Assembly: GCA_038924245.1 (NCBI GenBank) | Contig: JBCKVB010000031.1 | Span: 1 to 16,064, forward strand | Source of the DNA: SURF-13 sp038924245 | GTDB lineage: Bacteria > Pseudomonadota > Gammaproteobacteria > SURF-13 | Length of the DNA stretch: 16,064 nucleotides | Direction: 5' to 3' | Shown here: in pieces, positions 11,398 to 16,064 of the stretch | How positions within the stretch are numbered: position 1 is the stretch's first letter | Layout of the letters: each line of letters starts with the position of its first letter | The notes under the pieces: model-generated | Seen by the model: the letters and a program-made list of their open reading frames with translations, nothing else | Database searches by the model: none | What the model was told of the DNA's origin: nothing | Made by a program: the position numbers and the translations under genes

Positions 11398-11763
11398 TCA
11401 CACGAAGAAGGAGGAGCCGCAGCCGCAGGTGGTGGCCGCGTTGGGGTTGCGGATCACGAACTGCGCGCCTTCTAGGCCTTCGGTGTAATCAATCTCGGCG
11501 CCGTTGAGGTATTGGTAGCTCATCGGGTCTATGAGCAGGGTGACGCCGTTTTTTACCACCGGGGTGTCGTCTTCGTTCTGTTTTTCATCGAATGTGAAGC
11601 CGTACTGGAAGCCGGAGCAGCCGCCGCCGGAGACGAACACGCGCAGCTTCAGCGCCGGATTGCCCTCTTCGGCGATCAGCTCGCTCACCTTGGCCGCCGC
11701 GTTGTCGGTGAAGACCAGCGGATCAGGCATTGCCATGGATAACTCGTTTGCTGGCGTACTCAT
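11398..11763 (-). CDS. erpA: Iron-sulfur cluster insertion protein ErpA
   Basis: An A-type Fe-S carrier that delivers clusters to apo-enzymes such as those of isoprenoid synthesis and respiration. The 121 aa are close to the ~114 of E. coli ErpA. The three cluster ligands are present: C49 in SGGGCSGFQYGF and C113/C115 in TTCGCGSSF. The loop VDPMSYQYL-like stretch (LIDPMSYQYLNGAEIDY, 77–93) is diagnostic of the family. ATG 11761–11763 is preceded by AGGAGAG at good spacing. A strong sigma-70 promoter lies at 11814–11842. I see no clear IscR box, although IscR controls erpA in E. coli. The gene follows argC in the same direction. Confidence 0.96.
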   Translation of the reverse strand: MSTPANELSMAMPDPLVFTDNAAAKVSELIAEEGNPALKLRVFVSGGGCSGFQYGFTFDEKQNEDDTPVVKNGVTLLIDPMSYQYLNGAEIDYTEGLEGAQFVIRNPNAATTCGCGSSFFV

Positions 11764-11813
11764 GTGTCTCTCCTGTGATACGGCCTTGTGCCGGTGTTTG
11801 GCAAGGGGAAATA

Positions 11814-11842
11814 ATTATCCACCCGCCGCTGCTTACAGTCAA
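11814..11842 (-). promoter_or_regulatory. Sigma-70 promoter of erpA
   Basis: On the minus strand TTGACT (11837–11842) and GATAAT (11814–11819) are 17 bases apart, each one base from consensus. The start point would be about 45–50 bases before the erpA ATG. The promoter lies in the 105-base gap after argC, so erpA need not depend on argC transcription. Confidence 0.75.
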
Positions 11843-11868
11843 TGATATTGGGGCGTGCGTAGGCGCGA

Positions 11869-12909
11869 TCAAGGCTGCAAGGCAATTCCCTCCAGACCGC
11901 CACGCTCGTCCAGGCCAAACATGATGTTCATGTTCTGTATCGCCTGCCCCGCCGCGCCCTTGGTCAAGTTGTCTATCACCGACAGGATCACGGCGGTGTC
12001 GCCGCCCCGCGGACGATGCACGGCGATGCGGCACACGTTGGTGCCGCGCACGCTTTTGGTTTCGGGGTGCGCGCCTTTGGGTAGCACGTCCACGAAGGGT
12101 TCCTGCGCGTAGCGTTTTTCATACAGCGCTTGTAGATCGGTGTCGGTGTCCTTGAGCCTGGCGTAGAGCGTGGCGTGAATGCCGCGCACCATGGGCACCA
12201 GGTGCGGCACGAAGGTGAGCGCCACCTTTTTTCCCGCCGCCTGCTCCAGGCTTTGGCAAATCTCCGGCAGGTGCCGATGACCGGGCACGCCGTAGGCCTT
12301 GAAGTTCTCGCCCGCCTCGCCCAGCATCAAAGATGTCTCGGCCTTGCGTCCCGCGCCGCTCACGCCGGACTTGGCGTCCGCGATGAGGTGCTGTTCATCC
12401 ACCAGCCCTTGCTCGATCAAGGGCAGCAAGCCCAGAGTGACCGAGGTCGGATAACAGCCGGGATTGGCGACCAGGCGCGCGTTTTTGATCGCCGCGCGGT
12501 TCAACTCCGGCAAGCCATACACCGCTTCTTTTAGTAACTCAGGACAAGCGTGTGGGATGCCGTACCACTGCTGCCATCGCTGCGCGTCCTTGAGACGAAA
12601 ATCGGCGGCGAGATCAATCACGCGCACACCCGCCTTAAGCAAGGCGGGCACTTGCGTCATGGCGGTGCCGTTAGGCGTGGCGAAAAACACCACGTCGCAC
12701 GCGGCGAGGGCTTTTTCATCCGGCGCGGAAAATTTCAGCGCCACGTGGCCGCGCAGATTAGGGAACAGGTTCGCCACCGCTGTGCCCGCCTCGTTGCGCG
12801 AGGTAATGACTTTGAGTTCCACCTGCGGGTGCGCGGCGAGCAGGCGCAGCAACTCCGCGCCGGTGTAACCGGTGCCGCCTACGATGCCGACCTTAATCAT
12901 CGCCTTCAT
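11869..12909 (-). CDS. argC: N-acetyl-gamma-glutamyl-phosphate reductase
   Basis: The NADPH-dependent third step of arginine synthesis, reducing N-acetyl-glutamyl-phosphate to the semialdehyde in the cytosol. The 346 aa match the type 1 (long) form. The nucleotide-binding loop is GIVGGTGYTG (8–17), the catalytic cysteine C152 lies in NPGCYPT, and the active-site histidine motif GVPGHRHLPEI is at 207–217. The C-terminal GTNVCRIAVH and NLTKGAAGQAIQN segments are also typical. ATG 12907–12909 is used here; Met4 (12898–12900), giving MIKVGIVGG, matches many homologues equally well. It is divergent from the lytic transglycosylase gene, with its own promoter. No ArgR box was recognised. Confidence 0.96.
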   Translation of the reverse strand: MKAMIKVGIVGGTGYTGAELLRLLAAHPQVELKVITSRNEAGTAVANLFPNLRGHVALKFSAPDEKALAACDVVFFATPNGTAMTQVPALLKAGVRVIDLAADFRLKDAQRWQQWYGIPHACPELLKEAVYGLPELNRAAIKNARLVANPGCYPTSVTLGLLPLIEQGLVDEQHLIADAKSGVSGAGRKAETSLMLGEAGENFKAYGVPGHRHLPEICQSLEQAAGKKVALTFVPHLVPMVRGIHATLYARLKDTDTDLQALYEKRYAQEPFVDVLPKGAHPETKSVRGTNVCRIAVHRPRGGDTAVILSVIDNLTKGAAGQAIQNMNIMFGLDERGGLEGIALQP

Positions 12910-12934
12910 AAATTAAGTCCAGATTGCTTGACGC

Positions 12935-12962
12935 AGTATATATTGCTTGGCTTAGGCTTCAA
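12935..12962 (-). promoter_or_regulatory. Likely promoter of argC
   Basis: On the minus strand TTGAAG (12957–12962) and TATACT (12935–12940) lie 16 bases apart, placing a start about 20 bases upstream of the argC ATG. The -10 is good and the -35 matches four of six. Confidence 0.55.
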
Positions 12963-13079
12963 ATACCATATCTTGTGGCCTTGGTGAGTATGGGCCTGGG
13001 GCGCGCATCTTGCGTTGTATTTTGCCGCATTAGCGTGTAGATTCACCAAGATAATCAAGAGCAAAGTGAGACCGCAAGT

Positions 13080-13721
13080 ATGCGACGTTGGTTCCTGAAA
13101 AATCTGGTGATAGCCGCCTGCGCGTTGTGCGCCGCGGGGGCGCAGGCGGATATTTACAAGTTCGTGGACGAAAATAACGTCGTGCATTTCACTAACATGC
13201 CCAACGATCCGCGCTACAAGCCGTTTTGGCGCGAGCGTAAGTCCTCCTCGCCGGCTGCGGTCAATCCCGTATCGGGCGCGCTGGGCGCGCAAGCTCGCGC
13301 CAACCGCGCGCGCTTCACCCCCATTATCGAAAGCGCGGCACACACGTATAAAGTGGACCCGGCGCTGCTGCATGCGGTTATCCTGGCGGAATCCGCCTAT
13401 AATCCGAACGCGGTATCGGTCAAAGGCGCGACCGGGCTCATGCAGCTCATGCCAGGCACCGCCAAACGCTACGGCGTGACCGACATTTATGATCCAGGCG
13501 CCAACATTCACGGCGGCACGCGCTACCTGCGCGATCTATTGCGGATGTTCAATAACAATATCCATCTCGCCGTCGCCGCCTACAACGCGGGCGAAAACGC
13601 CGTGATCGGCAACGGCAACAAGATTCCGCCTTATCCGGAAACGCGCAACTACGTTTCCAAGGTGACGGCCTTTTATCAGAGCAACAAGAAAAAGGCCGCC
13701 TCCGGCGCACCCTTGCTGTAA
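13080..13721 (+). CDS. Periplasmic lytic transglycosylase (DUF4124 + SLT domain)
   Basis: Cleaves the MurNAc–GlcNAc bond of peptidoglycan and leaves 1,6-anhydro-MurNAc ends, the sugar that AnmK later recycles. Residues 1–23 are a signal peptide (MRRWFLKN, hydrophobic core, cut after AQA). A short DUF4124-like segment follows (DIYKFVDENNVVHFTN, 24–39). The SLT catalytic domain spans about 78–198, with catalytic E104 in ILAESAYNP, GATGLMQLMPGTAKRYG (116–132) and AYNAGENAV (167–175). The 213 aa fit this small Slt-type group. The start ATG gives the signal peptide directly; the Shine-Dalgarno is weak. It is divergent from argC (170 bases) and converges on the ABC permease gene with a 27-base gap. 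Confidence 0.93.
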   Translation: MRRWFLKNLVIAACALCAAGAQADIYKFVDENNVVHFTNMPNDPRYKPFWRERKSSSPAAVNPVSGALGAQARANRARFTPIIESAAHTYKVDPALLHAVILAESAYNPNAVSVKGATGLMQLMPGTAKRYGVTDIYDPGANIHGGTRYLRDLLRMFNNNIHLAVAAYNAGENAVIGNGNKIPPYPETRNYVSKVTAFYQSNKKKAASGAPLL

Positions 13722-13748
13722 GAACTCTGCCAGCAACTCAATGCCGGC

Positions 13749-16064
13749 TCAGGCATTGCGCAGCATATGCAAAGGCGGATGACGTATCGCCGGCAGCATA
13801 CCCAGCACACCCGCCGCAGCGACGCCGATACCGCCGGCAACCAGTCCCGTGAGCCAAATCCACGCGTTAAAGACGTAGGGCAAGTGCAGCACGCGCTCGG
13901 CGAGAACGTAACCCAGCACGCTCGCGGCGGCGGCGGCCACCAGTCCGGCGAGCGCTCCCAGCAGCAAAAATTCCGCCGTGAGGCCAGTCAAAAGCTGGCG
14001 CCGGCTGGCCCCCAGCGTGCGTAACAGGGCGCTATCCTGCAGACGCTCATCGCGCGTGGACTGCAATGCCGCATACAGCACCACGAATCCCGCGAGCAGC
14101 GTGAATCCAAACACGTATTCCACCGCCAGCGTCACGCGCTCGATGATGGCGCGCACCTGCGCCATGATGGCGGCGACATCAATGATGGTGACGTTGGGGA
14201 ACGATTTGACCAGTGTGCTGAGCAGGGCTTGGCGCTGCTCCGGCAAGTAAAAACTGCTGATGTAGCTCGCCGGATAGCGACTGAGCGCGCCCGGCGTGGC
14301 GATGACGAAAAAGTTGACATGAAAACCGTCCCAGTCCACTTTACGCAGGCTGGTGACTTTTGCCGTGAAGGTCTCACCCGCGATGTTGTAACCGAGCGTG
14401 TCGCCCAGTTTTATTCCCAGCGTGGTGGCGATACCATCTTCGACGGAGAGCAGGTTTGCGGCGGCGGCACCGCCCTGCCACCATTCCCCGGCGATGATCC
14501 AGTTGTCTTGCGGCAGGCGCTCCATCCAGGACAGGTTGAACTCGCGCTCAATGAGATGCCCGGCGCGCTGGTCTTTGTAATCTGACGCTGAAACCGGCTT
14601 ATCGTTGATGCTCACCAGGCGTCCGCGCACCATGGGATAAAATTCCGGCGCGGGCATCTCCTGGCGCGCGAAAAAATCGCGCAGCGCGGGCAGTTGCTCT
14701 GCCTGGATGTTGATAATGAAGCGGTTCGGCGCTTCTCGCGGCAGACTGTCCTGCCAGCTCGCCAGCAGATCGCCGCGCACCAGGGTGAGCAGCAGCAAGG
14801 CCATGATGCCGACGCCGAAGGCGAGGATTTGCGTGACGCTGCTCGCGGGACGGCGCGCGATGTTGGTCAGACCAAAGCGCCACGCCACGCCCACGCGGGT
14901 GCGTAATCGCGCCAAGCATTGCACCAGCAGCCACGCCATCAGCGCCAGTACGGCGAGTGCGGCCAGCGTGCCCGCGACGATAGTCACGCCTAGTTTAAAA
15001 TCGCCCGCCTGCCAGATCATCAGGGCGCCGAGCAGCAAGATGCCCGATAGATAAGCTGAGATACCACGCATGGGCAGACCCAGCTCACGGCGCAGCACGC
15101 GCAAGGCCGGTACGTTTTTCAGCGCCAGCAACGGCGGCAAGGCGAAGCCGAGCAGCGTTACCAGGCCGATGGCGAATCCGAACAGCGCCGGACGCAGCGA
15201 GGGTGGCGGCAGCGGCGCGGCGATGAGCCTGCCCAGCAGATCGGTGAATAAACCGTGCGCCGCGTAACCCGCGATACAGCCTAGCAGACTGGCCGCCGCG
15301 CCCAGCGCCAGCATTTGATAAAAATAGCTGCGGGTAATAAACGCCTGCGGCGCGCCGAGACAACGCAGCATGGCGCAGGTATCGAGGTGGCGCACGCTAT
15401 AGCGCCGCGCGGCGGTGGCCACCGCCGCGCCCGCGAGCAACACGCTCACCAGCGCGGCCAGTCCCAGAAACCGCTCGGCGCGCTCCAGCGCGGAGCGCAC
15501 TTCGGGGCGCGCGTCCTCCACCGTCTCCAGGCGCTCGCCCGGCTGCAAGCTGTTTTCAACGCCGGCGCGGAATTGCCGCACGCTGTCCGGTTCGCCAGCC
15601 GCCAGCAGGCGGTAACGGATGCGGCTGCCGGTCCGCACCAATCCGGTGGCGGGCACGTCGTTGAGATTCATCAGCAGGCGCGGCGCGATGCTGAACACGT
15701 CGCCGCCGCGATCCGGTTCATGCGTCAGCAGCGCCGTGATTGAAAACTGTTCTGTACCGAGGCTGAGTGTGTCGCCTACCTTGAGTTTAAGCTGCTGCAA
15801 CAGGCGCGCGTCCGCCCATACCGTGCCGGGGGAAGGAATCGCGCGCACAACCTGCTCCGCGCCAAACATTTCCCGCGCGATACGCAGTTCGCCGCGCAAG
15901 GGATAGTTTTCGCTCACCGCCTTGACCTCGGCCAGTTGATTCACATCACCGGAGAGCACCACACTGACAAAGCTCATGGTCGCGGCGTGTTGCAGATTGT
16001 GTGCCGCAGCGCGCGCCGCGTGTTGCGGCAGCGCCTGATCGGAGACGATCACCAGGTCCGCGCC
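13749..16064 (-). CDS. FtsX-type ABC transporter permease (YbbP-like), 5' end outside the window
   Basis: A large inner-membrane permease, expected to work with a YbbA-type ATPase that would lie beyond the right edge. The frame is open to the last base: codons before GTG 16050–16052 read GADL, so GADLVIVSDQALP continues a longer N-terminus and that GTG is not the true start. About 771 residues are visible; relatives from memory are about 830–850 aa, so the first membrane helix is missing. There are about nine hydrophobic segments in two FtsX blocks (near FLGLAALVSVLLAGAAV and near EYVFGFTLLAGFVVLYAALQ), with periplasmic domains before and between them. It ends PAIRHPPLHMLRNA. The substrate is unknown; roles in lipid or lipoprotein handling are only suggested for relatives. 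Confidence 0.88.
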   Translation of the reverse strand, partial: GADLVIVSDQALPQHAARAAAHNLQHAATMSFVSVVLSGDVNQLAEVKAVSENYPLRGELRIAREMFGAEQVVRAIPSPGTVWADARLLQQLKLKVGDTLSLGTEQFSITALLTHEPDRGGDVFSIAPRLLMNLNDVPATGLVRTGSRIRYRLLAAGEPDSVRQFRAGVENSLQPGERLETVEDARPEVRSALERAERFLGLAALVSVLLAGAAVATAARRYSVRHLDTCAMLRCLGAPQAFITRSYFYQMLALGAAASLLGCIAGYAAHGLFTDLLGRLIAAPLPPPSLRPALFGFAIGLVTLLGFALPPLLALKNVPALRVLRRELGLPMRGISAYLSGILLLGALMIWQAGDFKLGVTIVAGTLAALAVLALMAWLLVQCLARLRTRVGVAWRFGLTNIARRPASSVTQILAFGVGIMALLLLTLVRGDLLASWQDSLPREAPNRFIINIQAEQLPALRDFFARQEMPAPEFYPMVRGRLVSINDKPVSASDYKDQRAGHLIEREFNLSWMERLPQDNWIIAGEWWQGGAAAANLLSVEDGIATTLGIKLGDTLGYNIAGETFTAKVTSLRKVDWDGFHVNFFVIATPGALSRYPASYISSFYLPEQRQALLSTLVKSFPNVTIIDVAAIMAQVRAIIERVTLAVEYVFGFTLLAGFVVLYAALQSTRDERLQDSALLRTLGASRRQLLTGLTAEFLLLGALAGLVAAAAASVLGYVLAERVLHLPYVFNAWIWLTGLVAGGIGVAAAGVLGMLPAIRHPPLHMLRNA

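Noticed and set aside
12906..13511. Minus-strand ORF of 201 codons over the transglycosylase start and the divergent region
   Set aside because: It is antisense to a gene with a clear signal peptide and SLT motifs, runs through a promoter region and has no domain.

Overview
The window is a piece of core chromosome from a proteobacterium, most probably a gammaproteobacterium. The rRNA operon has the 16S–tRNA-Ile–tRNA-Ala–23S–5S layout, the coding regions are moderately GC-rich, and the run tyrS / M23 peptidase / anmK / erpA / argC beside an rRNA operon matches, from memory, the Pseudomonas aeruginosa PAO1 neighbourhood (tyrZ–PA0667–anmK–erpA–argC next to an rrn operon). I cannot name a genus from the sequence alone.

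Layout, left to right. (1) 3–359, minus: a membrane-anchored DUF1499-type protein that stops early at the window edge. (2) 375–5990, minus: a complete rRNA operon with its promoter (-35 5985–5990, -10 5962–5967), boxB/boxA antitermination leader, 16S, tRNA-Ile(GAU), tRNA-Ala(UGC), 23S, 5S and an intrinsic terminator. Long complementary arms flank 16S and 23S as RNase III processing stalks. (3) 6046–7248, minus: tyrS, directly upstream of the rRNA promoter. (4) 7389–8747, plus: a MepM-like M23 murein endopeptidase whose frame is cut by an in-frame TAG at 7527–7529, then anmK (8797–9951), which carries an in-frame palindromic repeat. (5) 10048–12909, minus: a short-form citrate synthase, erpA and argC. 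(6) 13080–13721, plus: an exported SLT-domain lytic transglycosylase. (7) 13749–16064, minus: a large FtsX-type ABC permease (YbbP-like), 5' end outside the window.

Functionally, three genes concern the cell wall: the M23 endopeptidase, the anhydro-MurNAc kinase AnmK and the lytic transglycosylase, which make and recycle anhydro-muropeptides. The others are housekeeping: translation (rRNA, tRNA, TyrRS), Fe-S delivery (ErpA), arginine synthesis (ArgC) and the TCA cycle (citrate synthase).

I see no new defence, mobile or biosynthetic system. The points worth a second look are small: the amber codon in the peptidase gene; a G/C-rich palindrome inserted in frame in anmK, with a sister copy between erpA and the citrate synthase gene; a double palindrome after anmK; a family of period-7 purine-rich repeats in both tRNA spacers and over the end of the citrate synthase gene; and a hairpin that holds the Shine-Dalgarno and start codon of a 10-codon ORF overlapping the citrate synthase start.
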